DNA of 64,000 nucleotides from positions 248,001 to 312,000 of the forward strand of contig NZ_FQXM01000002.1 in the NCBI RefSeq assembly GCF_900129965.1. Direction: 5' to 3'. This DNA is from Clostridium grantii DSM 8605 (GTDB taxonomy: Bacteria > Bacillota > Clostridia > Clostridiales > Clostridiaceae). The translations under genes and the position numbers were made by a program. Positions within the stretch are counted from its first letter, which is position 1. Every line of letters starts with the position of its first letter. The notes beneath the pieces were generated by a model. It made no database searches. It was given only the letters and a program-made list of their open reading frames with translations, and was not told where the DNA came from. Shown here in pieces: positions 1 through 8,765 of this stretch.

Positions 1-144
1 TATAATAAATCTATTGATTGAAAACTTTTATTTTTATTAATAGATATGTATACGTTTAATTTTGTGGAATATTTAGTAGTTAGGTTACTTATTATCTGGT
101 AAAAAAGTAATTAAAAAAACTATTATATAAAGGAGATTGATAAT

Positions 145-1230
145 ATGAAAAAAGTATTGATATCACCATCAAAATATCTACAAGGTAATGGGGAATTATG
201 TAATTTAGGTACATATGTAAAGGATTTTGGTAAAAATGCTTTACTAGTAGCTTCTAGTGAAGACCAAGCAAGAGTGCAAGGATTTCTAGATGAATCATTA
301 AAAAGAGAATCTTATAATTTGGTTTATGGAGACTTTAATGCAGAATGTACAAAAAAAGAAATTGAAAGATTAAGAAAAGTTTGTGTTGAAAATAATTGCG
401 AAGTAATAATAGGACTTGGTGGCGGAAAAGCTCTTGATACAGCAAAAGCAGCATCACATTTTGAAAACGTTCCAGTAATTATTGTTCCAACAATAGCATC
501 AACAGATGCTCCATGTAGTAGTTTAGCTGTTATTTATACAGAAGGTGGAGAATTTGAAGAGTACATGTTCTTCAAACAAAATCCAAATTTGGTTTTAGTT
601 GATACAGGAATAATTGCTAAAGCTCCAACTAGATTCTTAGTAGCAGGTATGGGAGATGCGCTTTCAACATATTTTGAAGCTAGATCATGCGAAAGAGCTT
701 TTGCTGATAATATTCCAGGTGGAAAAAGCACAAAACTAGCAATTGCTGCAGCAAAATTATGCTATGAAACATTATTAGAAGATTCAATTAAAGCCAAAGC
801 AGCTTCTGATGCAAATGTTGTTACACCAGCTCTTGAAAATATAGTTGAAGCAAATATCTTATTAAGTGGACTTGGTTTTGAAAGTAGCGGACTTGCAGCT
901 GCACATGCTGTTCACAATGGTTTAACAGTTCTTGAAGAAACACATAAATTCTTCCATGGTGAAAAAGTTGCATTTGGAGTAATTGTTCACCTTGTACTTG
1001 AAAATGCTGCAAGTGAAGAATTAAACTTAGTATTAGATTATTGTAAATCTGTAGGATTACCTACATGCTTAAAAGATTTAGGAATCACAGAAGTTACTTC
1101 TGAAAAAATTATGGCTGTTGCTGAAGCAGCTACAGCTGAAGGTGAAACTATCCATAACATGCCTTTCCCTGTAACAGCAGAAGATGTTTATGCAGCAATA
1201 TTAGCGGCAGACCAACTTGGAGGTAAATAA
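145..1230 (+). CDS. gldA: Glycerol dehydrogenase
   Basis: NAD-dependent, zinc-containing glycerol dehydrogenase of the iron-containing alcohol dehydrogenase superfamily. It oxidises glycerol to dihydroxyacetone in the cytoplasm. The 361-aa length is normal. The nucleotide-binding GLGGGKALD lies at residues 90-98, and the three metal ligands fall where the family has them: Asp171 (GMGDAL), His254 (AAAHAVHNG) and His271 (FFHGEK). An AAGGAG ribosome site precedes the ATG by about 8 bases. The stop overlaps the dhaK start, so the two are translationally coupled. Together with dhaK and dhaL this forms the oxidative glycerol route. No regulator or convincing promoter is visible in the 144 bases upstream. 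Confidence 0.95.
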   Translation: MKKVLISPSKYLQGNGELCNLGTYVKDFGKNALLVASSEDQARVQGFLDESLKRESYNLVYGDFNAECTKKEIERLRKVCVENNCEVIIGLGGGKALDTAKAASHFENVPVIIVPTIASTDAPCSSLAVIYTEGGEFEEYMFFKQNPNLVLVDTGIIAKAPTRFLVAGMGDALSTYFEARSCERAFADNIPGGKSTKLAIAAAKLCYETLLEDSIKAKAASDANVVTPALENIVEANILLSGLGFESSGLAAAHAVHNGLTVLEETHKFFHGEKVAFGVIVHLVLENAASEELNLVLDYCKSVGLPTCLKDLGITEVTSEKIMAVAEAATAEGETIHNMPFPVTAEDVYAAILAADQLGGK

Positions 1231-2225
1231 TGAAAAAGATACTTAATACACCAGAAAATTTAGTTATTGAAATGTGCGAAGGAATGATAAAAGCACATCC
1301 TGATAAATTAAAGTTTAATAAAAAACATAAAATAATTACTAGAAAAGAACTTAACAAAGATAAAGTAACTTTAATATGTGGTGGAGGAAGCGGACACGAA
1401 CCAGCTCATGCAGGATTTGTTGGTAAAGGTATGCTAGATGTAGCAGTTTGTGGTGACGTATTTGCATCTCCTTCAACTATTCAAGTTTATAATGCTATTA
1501 CGGAGACAGAGTCAAATAAAGGAACATTATTAATCATTAAAAATTATTCTGGAGATGTAATGAACTTTGAAGCCGCTGCTGAAATGGCTGAAGAAGACGA
1601 TGATATCATAGTAGCAAAAGTTTATGTTAATGATGATGTAGCAGTTAAAGATAGTTTATATACAGTAGGTAGAAGAGGAGTTGCAGGAACAGTTTTTGTT
1701 GAAAAAATTGCCGGTGCTCTTGCAGAAAAAGGAGCTTTACTTGAAGAAGTTAAAGCAGTAGCAGAGAAAACAATCGCTAATGTTAGAACTATAGGTTTTG
1801 CTTTAACATCATGTACAGTTCCAGCTAAAGGAACTCCAACATTTTCTTTGAATGAAGATGAAATGGAATTTGGAGTAGGTATTCATGGTGAGCCAGGAAT
1901 AGCTAAAGAAAAATTAATTTCTGCTGATGAATTAGCAGAAAAAATGGTAGCTAAATTAATGGAAGATCTTCCTTTTGTTGAAGGAGATGAAGTTGCTTTA
2001 ATGATTAATGGATTAGGAGCTACTCCATTACAAGAATTATATGTTCTTAACAATTCAGTAAATAAGGAACTTGATAAAGCTGGAATAAAAGCATATAGAA
2101 CATTTGTAGGAAATTACATGACAGCAATAGATATGGCAGGAGCATCTGTTACTATGCTAAAATTGGATGATGAATTAAAAGAATTAGTAGATGCACCATC
2201 CGATGCATTAGCATTTAGATGCTAG
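1230..2225 (+). CDS. dhaK: Dihydroxyacetone kinase subunit DhaK
   Basis: Substrate-binding subunit of the split dihydroxyacetone kinase. The 331-aa length is typical. It carries GGGSGHEP at residues 51-58, Asp110 in the YSGDVMNF segment, and His219 in GIHGEPG, the histidine that in the family binds dihydroxyacetone covalently as a hemiaminal. The start ATG shares a base with the gldA stop. It acts on the product of GldA, giving dihydroxyacetone phosphate for glycolysis. In PTS-type systems DhaL passes phosphate from DhaM, but no DhaM is encoded next to this operon. Confidence 0.95.
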   Translation: MKKILNTPENLVIEMCEGMIKAHPDKLKFNKKHKIITRKELNKDKVTLICGGGSGHEPAHAGFVGKGMLDVAVCGDVFASPSTIQVYNAITETESNKGTLLIIKNYSGDVMNFEAAAEMAEEDDDIIVAKVYVNDDVAVKDSLYTVGRRGVAGTVFVEKIAGALAEKGALLEEVKAVAEKTIANVRTIGFALTSCTVPAKGTPTFSLNEDEMEFGVGIHGEPGIAKEKLISADELAEKMVAKLMEDLPFVEGDEVALMINGLGATPLQELYVLNNSVNKELDKAGIKAYRTFVGNYMTAIDMAGASVTMLKLDDELKELVDAPSDALAFRC

Positions 2226-2270
2226 GATAAAATATCAAGGGATATAGTAGGGAATGAAAGGAGAATTAAT

Positions 2271-2900
2271 ATGGATAGAATTAATACTGAGGGTATGATT
2301 AAAATTGTAGATCATATGGCTGACATAATAATAAAAAATGAGGTTTATTTCTGTGAACTAGATTCAATTGCAGGAGATGGAGATTTTGGAATGTCTGTTG
2401 CAAAAGGATTTAAAGTTTTAAAAGCTGAATGGGAAGATCTTTCAAAAAATGACATTGGTGCTTTCTTAAAAGATAGTGGAATGATAATCACTGAACATTG
2501 TGGAGGAGCATCAGGCCCAATATGGGGATCTGCATTCAGAGGCGCAGGAAAATATGCAAAAGGTAAAGAAGAAGTTACTTTAGCTGAATTTGCAGAACTT
2601 ATGCAAAGCGCAGTAGATGCAATTCAAAAAAGAGGTAAAGCTCAACTTGGAGATAAAACTTTATTAGATGCATTAATCCCTACTGTAATGGCATTAAAAG
2701 AGAGTGCTGAAGCAGGAGAAGATATGTTAGAAGCCATGAAAAAAGGTGCAGCTGCTGCAAGAGAAGGCGCTGAAAAAACTAAAGAAATGGTGGCATCAAA
2801 AGGCCGTGCAACTTATGTTGGAGAAAGAAGTTTATCTCATCCAGATGCAGGAGCAATGGCGTTAGGTGTAATCTTTACTGAAATAGTAGAAGCACTTTAG
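2271..2900 (+). CDS. dhaL: Dihydroxyacetone kinase subunit DhaL
   Basis: ADP-binding subunit of dihydroxyacetone kinase, 209 aa. The nucleotide/Mg site is seen as Asp31, Asp36 and Asp38 in DSIAGDGDFG, followed by GGASGPIWG near residue 78 and the late GRATYVGERS loop. A GGAGAA ribosome site lies 6-8 bases before the ATG. The 45-base gap from dhaK contains no terminator, so it is the third gene of the operon, which ends at the hairpin at 2949-2979. In the PTS-type system this subunit is rephosphorylated by DhaM. DhaM must come from elsewhere in the genome, or another donor is used. Confidence 0.94.
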   Translation: MDRINTEGMIKIVDHMADIIIKNEVYFCELDSIAGDGDFGMSVAKGFKVLKAEWEDLSKNDIGAFLKDSGMIITEHCGGASGPIWGSAFRGAGKYAKGKEEVTLAEFAELMQSAVDAIQKRGKAQLGDKTLLDALIPTVMALKESAEAGEDMLEAMKKGAAAAREGAEKTKEMVASKGRATYVGERSLSHPDAGAMALGVIFTEIVEAL

Positions 2901-2948
2901 AATTTAAAATACAAAACAAATATAAATGTAAATAAATATTTTTATGAG

Positions 2949-2979
2949 TAACCCTTAGAACTAACTAAGGGTTATTTTT
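2949..2979 (+). terminator. Terminator of gldA-dhaK-dhaL
   Basis: Perfect 10-bp stem (2949-2958 with 2965-2974), 6-base loop, then TTTTT. Confidence 0.85.
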
Positions 2980-3086
2980 AGTTTAAAAAATATATTTTTT
3001 GATAATTTTTGATAGGTATTCATTTTTAAAATGAAGAAATCTTAAAAACATCCCTAAAGATAAAATTTTAAAACCTAAAAAAAATA

Positions 3087-3095
3087 TGTTATAAT
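3087..3095 (+). promoter_or_regulatory. Extended -10 element before recJ
   Basis: TGTTATAAT (TGn plus consensus -10) lies just before the recJ ribosome site. No good -35 box is visible. It would give a very short leader. Confidence 0.4.
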
Positions 3096-3116
3096 CATTG
3101 TGGAGAAGGTGATAAT

Positions 3117-4883
3117 TTGAAAAACCAATGGAGAATGAAAGTTACAAGCGTTGATGTTGAAGATTTATCAAAAAACGCAAAAATAGATAAAATACTTTCG
3201 AAAATTTTGGCAACAAGAGGTATAAATAATGCTGAACAAGCTAATAACTATCTAGCAGCCTCTTTAAAACATATGTATGATCCTTATATGATGAAAGATA
3301 TGGATTTAGGTACGGACATCATATTAGAAGCTATAGATGAGGGAACAAGCATTGTTGTGTATGGTGACTATGATGCTGACGGAGTTACGAGTACCACAAT
3401 ACTATACAAAGCTTTATCAAAATTAGATGCTAATGTGGATTATTATATACCCGATAGAGAACATGAAGGGTATGGTATGAGTTGTGAAAGAATAAAAACC
3501 TTATATGAAAAAGGTGTTGAAATAATTTTAACTTGTGATAATGGTATTAGTGCTATAGAAGAAGTTGAATATGCTAAATCTTTAGGTATGACAGTGATAA
3601 TAACTGACCACCATGAACTAAGGTTTATAGAAAAAGATGAGAATGTAAGGGAATATATTCTTCCAGAGGCAGATGCTATAATTAATCCAAAACAGAAGGA
3701 TTGTACGTATCCTTTTAAATTGTTATGTGGAGCTGGTATTGCATTAAAATTTGCCACAGTATTATATGAAAAGTTGGGCATTGAAGAAGAAGAGTTAAAT
3801 GAATTAATAGAAATTGCAGGTATTGGAACAATTTGTGATGTAGTGGATTTATTAGATGAAAATAGAATAATAGCGAAAAATGCTTTAAGACTTATTAATA
3901 ATACTAATAATATGGGATTGCAAGCTTTAATACAGGAGTTGGGATTAAAAGATAAAACAATTAAATCTTATCATATAGGATTTATGATTGGGCCTTGTAT
4001 AAATGCTACTGGAAGACTAGATACAGCTAATATATCAGTAGAACTACTTTTAGCTAGTGATATGGATAAAGCAATGCAGTTAGCAGAAAAACTTAGTAGT
4101 TTAAATAAAATTAGACAAGATATGACAAATAAATATGTGGAAGAAATTATTGAAGATATAGAGAATTCCACATTAAAAAATGATAGAGTTATAGTAGTAT
4201 ACAAAAAAGATCTTCATGAAAGTATAGCAGGAATTGTGGCAGGAAAAGTTAGAGAAAAATATAATTTACCTACCATTATTTTAACTGGTGGAAAAGATAT
4301 GCCTAAGGGATCAGGTAGATCTATTGATGAGTATAATATGTTTGAGGAATTGCTAAAATGTAAAGACGTTATCAATAAATTTGGAGGCCATCCAATGGCA
4401 GCGGGATTATCTCTTTTAGAAGAAAATATACCAGAACTAAGGAAACAATTATTAGATAATTGCCAACTTAGTGATAAAGATATAGAATTTAAAATAAAAA
4501 TAGATAAAAGAATTCATTTAAAGCAAGCAACTTTTGAACTTATAGAAATGTTAGATTCTTTAGAACCATTTGGAAAAGGGAATCCTTCGCCGGTTTTTGC
4601 TGAAAAAAATGTTTTTGTTACAGCAATTAGAATACTAGGTAAAAACAATAATACTTTAAAATTGACTTTAAAGATTGATGATAATAATACTTTAGATGCT
4701 ATAGCTTTTAATAAAGTAGATGAATTTATAGAAATTTTAAAGATAAATTATGGTGATCAGTGGGAAAAAGCAATGTACAATCCTGATGATTTATATTTAG
4801 ATATAGTTTTTACTATTGGAATTAATGAGTTTAACGGAAATAAAACAAAACAGTTAAGATTAACAGATTTCAGATTAACATAA
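3117..4883 (+). CDS. recJ: Single-stranded-DNA exonuclease RecJ
   Basis: 5'-3' single-strand DNA exonuclease of the DHH superfamily, acting in recombination and repair. At 588 aa it resembles the short E. coli form more than the longer Bacillus form. Motifs: DYDADG at residues 84-89, DNG at 141-143, DHH at 164-166, the LLCGAGIALK block, and the DHHA1 signature GGHPMAAG near residue 423. The start is TTG, preceded by GGAGAAGG. It is a single gene between two terminators. A RecJ paralogue is possible, since Clostridia often have more than one DHH exonuclease, but the domain order is that of RecJ. Confidence 0.9.
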   Translation: MKNQWRMKVTSVDVEDLSKNAKIDKILSKILATRGINNAEQANNYLAASLKHMYDPYMMKDMDLGTDIILEAIDEGTSIVVYGDYDADGVTSTTILYKALSKLDANVDYYIPDREHEGYGMSCERIKTLYEKGVEIILTCDNGISAIEEVEYAKSLGMTVIITDHHELRFIEKDENVREYILPEADAIINPKQKDCTYPFKLLCGAGIALKFATVLYEKLGIEEEELNELIEIAGIGTICDVVDLLDENRIIAKNALRLINNTNNMGLQALIQELGLKDKTIKSYHIGFMIGPCINATGRLDTANISVELLLASDMDKAMQLAEKLSSLNKIRQDMTNKYVEEIIEDIENSTLKNDRVIVVYKKDLHESIAGIVAGKVREKYNLPTIILTGGKDMPKGSGRSIDEYNMFEELLKCKDVINKFGGHPMAAGLSLLEENIPELRKQLLDNCQLSDKDIEFKIKIDKRIHLKQATFELIEMLDSLEPFGKGNPSPVFAEKNVFVTAIRILGKNNNTLKLTLKIDDNNTLDAIAFNKVDEFIEILKINYGDQWEKAMYNPDDLYLDIVFTIGINEFNGNKTKQLRLTDFRLT

Positions 4884-4913
4884 AAAAGGGATATGATTTT
4901 CATATCCCTTTTT
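4883..4913. terminator. Bidirectional terminator, recJ / spore protein gene
   Basis: 13-bp stem (4883-4895 with 4901-4913). It has A-rich and T-rich flanks, so it can serve recJ on + and the convergent small spore protein gene on -. Confidence 0.85.
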
Positions 4914-4927
4914 GAATTAAATTGAAC

Positions 4928-5110
4928 CTATTTTATTTCTTGTTCGTATTTTGCTACCATTCTTTTAACCATTTCTCCACCAACACTACCACATTGAGCA
5001 GATGTTAGGTTACCATTGTAATCTGTAAAAGGTACTCCAATTTCATTAGCTACTTCAGTTTTAAATCTGTTTAATCCTTGTTTAGATTCTGGAACTAAAT
5101 TTTTAGCCAT
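4928..5110 (-). CDS. Small acid-soluble spore protein, alpha/beta type (copy 1)
   Basis: A 60-aa alpha/beta-type SASP, which coats and protects DNA in the dormant spore and is degraded on germination. It shows KTEVANEIGV, containing the Glu-centred germination-protease site, and GSVGGEMVKRM, the conserved DNA-binding C-terminal block. A clear GGAGG lies 8-10 bases before the ATG. It shares about 70% of residues with the second copy at 5396-5578 and is oriented the same way. The leader also resembles that of copy 2 (5128-5161 versus 5602-5637), so both probably arose by duplication and should be co-regulated late in the forespore (inferred). Confidence 0.93.
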   Translation of the reverse strand: MAKNLVPESKQGLNRFKTEVANEIGVPFTDYNGNLTSAQCGSVGGEMVKRMVAKYEQEIK

Positions 5111-5127
5111 TATATCTTCGCCTCCTT

Positions 5128-5161
5128 ATATTTTGGTACAATAATAGCTTATCCAAATATG
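5128..5161 (-). promoter_or_regulatory. Conserved leader element, SASP copy 1
   Basis: On the minus strand this reads CATATTTGGATAAGC followed by TATTATTGTACCAAAATA. It aligns with the element before copy 2. CATATTT resembles the sigma-G -10 (CATNNTA), but I find no matching -35, so a promoter assignment is only a guess. Confidence 0.4.
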
Positions 5162-5344
5162 AGATAAATATTATACTAACATAATGGTAAATAAGGAAAA
5201 AATAATGTAAATTAGAAATTTATATTCTAGAAACTAATTTGTTCATAATATACACTATATTATAGTACCCAACAAAAACAAATATATTCAAAATAAAAAT
5301 AAAGTAATAAAGTAACTAAACTTCAAATTAATATTTCGAAAATA

Positions 5345-5377
5345 AAAAAGCAGTGAATAATAAATTCACCGCTTTTT
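5345..5377 (-). terminator. Terminator of SASP copy 2
   Basis: 14-bp stem with one A/C mismatch (5345-5358 with 5364-5377). The U run on the minus strand is supplied by the A-rich left flank. Confidence 0.75.
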
Positions 5378-5395
5378 CTAGTAATTAATATTTAA

Positions 5396-5578
5396 TTATT
5401 TTAAGCCTTTTTCGTATTGTGATACCATTCTTTTAACCATTTCTCCGCCTACGCTACCGCATTGAGAGGAAGTTAAGTTTCCGTTGTATTCTGAGAAAGG
5501 AACTCCCATTTCGCTAGCTATTTCATTTTTGAATTTGTTTAATCCTTGTTTTGCGTCTGGAACTAATTTTTGAGCCAT
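5396..5578 (-). CDS. Small acid-soluble spore protein, alpha/beta type (copy 2)
   Basis: 60-aa alpha/beta-type SASP, paralogue of the gene at 4928-5110. It carries the protease-site region KNEIASEMGV and the C-terminal GSVGGEMVKRM block. In both copies a Cys precedes this block (QCGSVGG), where Bacillus homologues usually have Asn. AGGAGG lies 6-8 bases before the ATG. It has its own terminator (5345-5377) and so is a single-gene unit. Expected to be made in the forespore under sigma-G. Confidence 0.93.
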   Translation of the reverse strand: MAQKLVPDAKQGLNKFKNEIASEMGVPFSEYNGNLTSSQCGSVGGEMVKRMVSQYEKGLK

Positions 5579-5601
5579 TGTGTTTCCTCCTGTTTAATTT
5601 T

Positions 5602-5637
5602 TTATTTTGTTACAGTAATAGTATTACTCAAATCATG
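5602..5637 (-). promoter_or_regulatory. Conserved leader element, SASP copy 2
   Basis: Minus-strand CATGATTTGAGTAATAC followed by TATTACTGTAACAAAATA, the counterpart of 5128-5161. It contains a small inverted repeat GTAAT-ACT-ATTAC. Confidence 0.4.
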
Positions 5638-5646
5638 TTTATTATT

Positions 5647-5686
5647 ATAGTAGGTTAGTGGGACAAATAGTAGGTTAGTGGGACAA
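5647..5686. repeat. 20-bp exact tandem duplication
   Basis: Two exact copies of ATAGTAGGTTAGTGGGACAA (5647-5666 and 5667-5686), followed by a partial third (ATAGTAG). They lie in the divergent gap between SASP copy 2 and murG, upstream of both. No function is evident. Confidence 0.9.
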
Positions 5687-5780
5687 ATAGTAGTTTGTAC
5701 ATTTAATAGAAAAATACTTGCCTTATAGCAAAAAATTAATTAAATGGTATAAAAATACATAATATCGGTTTAAAAAATAA

Positions 5781-5809
5781 TTGACAAGATAGCTTAAATA
5801 TTAGAAAAT
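5781..5809 (+). promoter_or_regulatory. Candidate sigma-A promoter of murG
   Basis: TTGACA, 17-base spacer, GAAAAT. The -35 is perfect and the -10 weak. Confidence 0.4.
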
Positions 5810-5847
5810 TAGAAAGACGATAAATTTGAATAATAGGGGATGTTTTT

Positions 5848-6921
5848 TTGGAAGAAAAGAAAATTGTTATGACAGGTGGAGGCTCAGCAGGACACGTAAC
5901 ACCAAATCTTGCTTTGATTCCTAAATTAAAAGAACAAGGATATATAATCGAATATATTGGAACGGAGGATGGAATAGAAAAAGGTATTATTCTAAATGAA
6001 ACTATTGAGTATCATTCCATTGTTAGTGGAAAATTAAGAAGGTATTTTGATATAAAGAATTTTTCAGATCCTTTTAAAGTAGTTAAAGGAGTTTTTCAAG
6101 CAAAAAAAATACTTAAAAAAGTTAATCCAAAAGTGGTTTTTTCAAAAGGTGGTTTTGTTTCTGTTCCTGTAGTGCTAGGAGCATATATGAATAAAATTCC
6201 AGTTGTGGCACATGAATCCGATATGACACCAGGTCTTGCTAATAAGATAGTAGCACCCTTTTGCAATAAAATTTGTGTTACTTTTCCAGAATCGTTAAAA
6301 CAGTTAGATAAAAACAAAGCAGTATTAACTGGAACTCCAATAAGAAAGCAACTTTTTGAAGGAAGTAGAATAATTGGTAAAAGAATTTGTAAATTTAGTG
6401 ATGATAAGCCTGTAATAATGATAATTGGTGGAAGCCTAGGTTCTAAAGTTATTAATAATGCTATTTATTCTAAAATTAATGAGCTTTTAGATAAATATAA
6501 TATTATTCATTTGTGTGGCAAAGGGAATTTAAATAGTGAACTTGTAGGCAAATCAGGATATGTTCAATTTGAATATGTAAGTGAAGAACTTCCACATTTA
6601 ATGCAAGCAACTGATATTTTTATATCTAGAGCAGGAGCTAATGCTATTTTTGAAATCTTAGCTTTGAAAAAGCTTAATATTCTAATACCATTATCAGCAA
6701 AAGCTAGTAGAGGCGATCAAATATTAAATGCAAAATCCTTTGAGAAAAATGGATATAGTTTAGTAATAGAAGAAGAAGAATTAAACGGAAATTTATTACT
6801 AGAAAAACTTACTTATCTTATAGAAAATAAAAGTGAATACTATAATGCAATGAAAAAAAGTACTCTTAAAGAGGGCGTTGATAATATCGTCAATGTAATA
6901 CTTGGAGAGGCAAAAAAATAA
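5848..6921 (+). CDS. murG: UDP-GlcNAc--lipid I N-acetylglucosaminyltransferase MurG
   Basis: Peripheral membrane glycosyltransferase that adds GlcNAc to lipid I to make lipid II for peptidoglycan. 357 aa, normal length. Visible motifs are the glycine-rich GGGSAGHV near the N terminus, the second glycine loop GGSLGS about residue 195, and the UDP-GlcNAc binding region SRAGANAIFEI with downstream RGDQ. The start is TTG with an AGGGGA ribosome site. It stands alone between the SASP genes and feoAB, not in a division/cell-wall cluster, an arrangement seen in several Clostridia. ftsA-ftsZ are 33 kb away. A terminator overlaps its stop codon. Confidence 0.93.
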   Translation: MEEKKIVMTGGGSAGHVTPNLALIPKLKEQGYIIEYIGTEDGIEKGIILNETIEYHSIVSGKLRRYFDIKNFSDPFKVVKGVFQAKKILKKVNPKVVFSKGGFVSVPVVLGAYMNKIPVVAHESDMTPGLANKIVAPFCNKICVTFPESLKQLDKNKAVLTGTPIRKQLFEGSRIIGKRICKFSDDKPVIMIIGGSLGSKVINNAIYSKINELLDKYNIIHLCGKGNLNSELVGKSGYVQFEYVSEELPHLMQATDIFISRAGANAIFEILALKKLNILIPLSAKASRGDQILNAKSFEKNGYSLVIEEEELNGNLLLEKLTYLIENKSEYYNAMKKSTLKEGVDNIVNVILGEAKK

Positions 6922-6950
6922 AGCTTTCGCATTTGCGTAAGCTTTATTTT
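6915..6950. terminator. Terminator between murG and feoB
   Basis: Long stem (6915-6930 with 6935-6950, one T-T mismatch), overlapping the murG stop. It may also serve the convergent feoAB. Confidence 0.85.
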
Positions 6951-7001
6951 TGGTTAATAAATATTATTTAAGTAATGTTTATAATCTGAATAGTAATATT
7001 G

Positions 7002-8765
7002 CTATAAGAATAAAGTAATTAAATTATAAACTATAAAAGAACCAATCCATGCCAATATCAATTGGTAAAACACGGAAAAAATAGCCATTTTATTACCATA
7101 TTCTTTTTGCATTACAGCAATAGTAGATACACATGGAGTGTATAATAATATAAATACTAAATAACTGTAAGCAGATGCAGTAGTAAAAATTGAAGGTAAA
7201 ATCTCAGTAAGATTATTTCCATAAAGAACACCTAAAGTTGATACAACTACTTCTTTTGCCATTAAGCCAGTTAATAAAGCTACAGCATTTTGCCAATTTG
7301 CAAATCCTAGAGGTTTAAATATTGGTACCAATAATTTACCGAAAGAAGCAAGCAAGCTGTCTTCTATTGTGACCATTCCAGAAAAACTGAAATTTGACAA
7401 TAACCATACTACAACTGATACAGAGAATATTATTGTACCTGCTTTTTGCAAAAATCCTTTTCCTTTTTCCCAAGTATGCATTAATAAGCTTTTTAATTCA
7501 GGGGATTTATAGGAAGGAAGTTCTATTATAAAAGGCTCTTCATCTTTTTTGAATAAAGTATTTTTAAATAATAATCCTATTATGAATGCAACCAACACAC
7601 CTAAAACATATAAAGAAATTACCATTGAAGTTTCTCTACCTTTGAAAAATATAGTTGCAAACAAAGCATATACAGGTATTCTAGCATTACAGGACATTAA
7701 AGGTACTAATAAAGCTGTTAATTTCCTGTCTTTTTCGCTTTCTAAGGTTCTTGCAGACATTATAGCAGGAACAGAACATCCAAAACCAACTATCATAGGG
7801 ATAAAAGCTTTTCCGGATAATCCTATTTTACGCATTATTTTGTCCATTATAAAAGCAGTTCTTGCCATATAACCACTATCTTCAAGGATTGATATTCCAA
7901 AAAATAATGTTAGTATGTAGGGTAACAATGAAATTACTGAGCCTACACCACCTATAATTCCATCTATAATTAATGATTTAAACCAGTCATCACTTGAAGA
8001 AAGTAGATTTTCTATAAAAGGAACAAATAAATCGTCTATAATATAAGCAATTCCATCTGATAAAGGTTGTCCAACCCAATTAAATGTAAATTTAAATATT
8101 AAAAACATTAAGAATAAAAAGATTGGATAAGCTAAAAATTTATTTAAAATAATGCTATCTAAAAATTCAGTCACATTTCTTTTATTATCCTTAGAAGTTT
8201 CAATACATTCTTCTAAAATAGACTCAATATACGCATAAGTCTTTTTTTCACTCTCAAAGTTGTAATTTCTTTCATCTATTTCACTAAAATAATTTTTATT
8301 TATTAAAAGATTTTTTAATTCACTAATTTTATCTTCTTTATTTTTTGACATTGAAACAATAGTAACACCTAGATTTAATGATAATTTTTTTGTATCAATA
8401 TTTAAACCTTTAGAATGGGCAACATCTAGCATATTTAAAACTAGAATTATAGGTTTACCAAATTGTTTTAATTGAGTTGTCAAATATAAATTTCTATCCA
8501 AATTTGAGGCATCCACAATATTAATAATTAGATCTGTATTCTCATCTTCTAGGAATTGTTTTGATACTTTTTCTTCGTTAGAAAATGTATCCATTGCATA
8601 AATTCCAGGCAAATCCACTATTTTTATATCCTTATTAAGAAGACCTTCTTTTTTTTCTACAGTTACACCTGCCCAATTACCAACATATTGATTAGAACCA
8701 GTTAAATAATTGAACAAAGTGGTTTTTCCCACATTGGGGTTACCTACTAATGCAGCAGTTACCAT
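7002..8765 (-). CDS. feoB: Ferrous iron transporter FeoB
   Basis: Membrane Fe(II) transporter with an N-terminal GTPase. G1 is GNPNVGKT (8-15), G2 is Thr35 in WAGVT, G3 is DLPG (51-54) and G4 is NMLD (111-114). The membrane part starts near residue 208 and contains the family signatures GFGCSVPAIMSART, GLMAKEVVV and YTPCVSTIA. At 587 aa it is shorter than the E. coli protein (773 aa); the G-to-membrane linker and C terminus are compact, but all core segments are present. It overlaps feoA by 26 bases in another frame, so the pair is translationally coupled. The operon is controlled by the promoter and Fur-type site at 9025-9073. Confidence 0.94.
   Translation of the reverse strand: MVTAALVGNPNVGKTTLFNYLTGSNQYVGNWAGVTVEKKEGLLNKDIKIVDLPGIYAMDTFSNEEKVSKQFLEDENTDLIINIVDASNLDRNLYLTTQLKQFGKPIILVLNMLDVAHSKGLNIDTKKLSLNLGVTIVSMSKNKEDKISELKNLLINKNYFSEIDERNYNFESEKKTYAYIESILEECIETSKDNKRNVTEFLDSIILNKFLAYPIFLFLMFLIFKFTFNWVGQPLSDGIAYIIDDLFVPFIENLLSSSDDWFKSLIIDGIIGGVGSVISLLPYILTLFFGISILEDSGYMARTAFIMDKIMRKIGLSGKAFIPMIVGFGCSVPAIMSARTLESEKDRKLTALLVPLMSCNARIPVYALFATIFFKGRETSMVISLYVLGVLVAFIIGLLFKNTLFKKDEEPFIIELPSYKSPELKSLLMHTWEKGKGFLQKAGTIIFSVSVVVWLLSNFSFSGMVTIEDSLLASFGKLLVPIFKPLGFANWQNAVALLTGLMAKEVVVSTLGVLYGNNLTEILPSIFTTASAYSYLVFILLYTPCVSTIAVMQKEYGNKMAIFSVFYQLILAWIGSFIVYNLITLFL

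Noticed and set aside
1..144. Promoter for gldA
   Set aside because: Several AT-rich hexamers occur, but no pair with correct spacing is convincing.
7549..7872. 107-codon open frame on the plus strand
   Set aside because: Antisense to conserved feoB membrane segments; no ribosome site.
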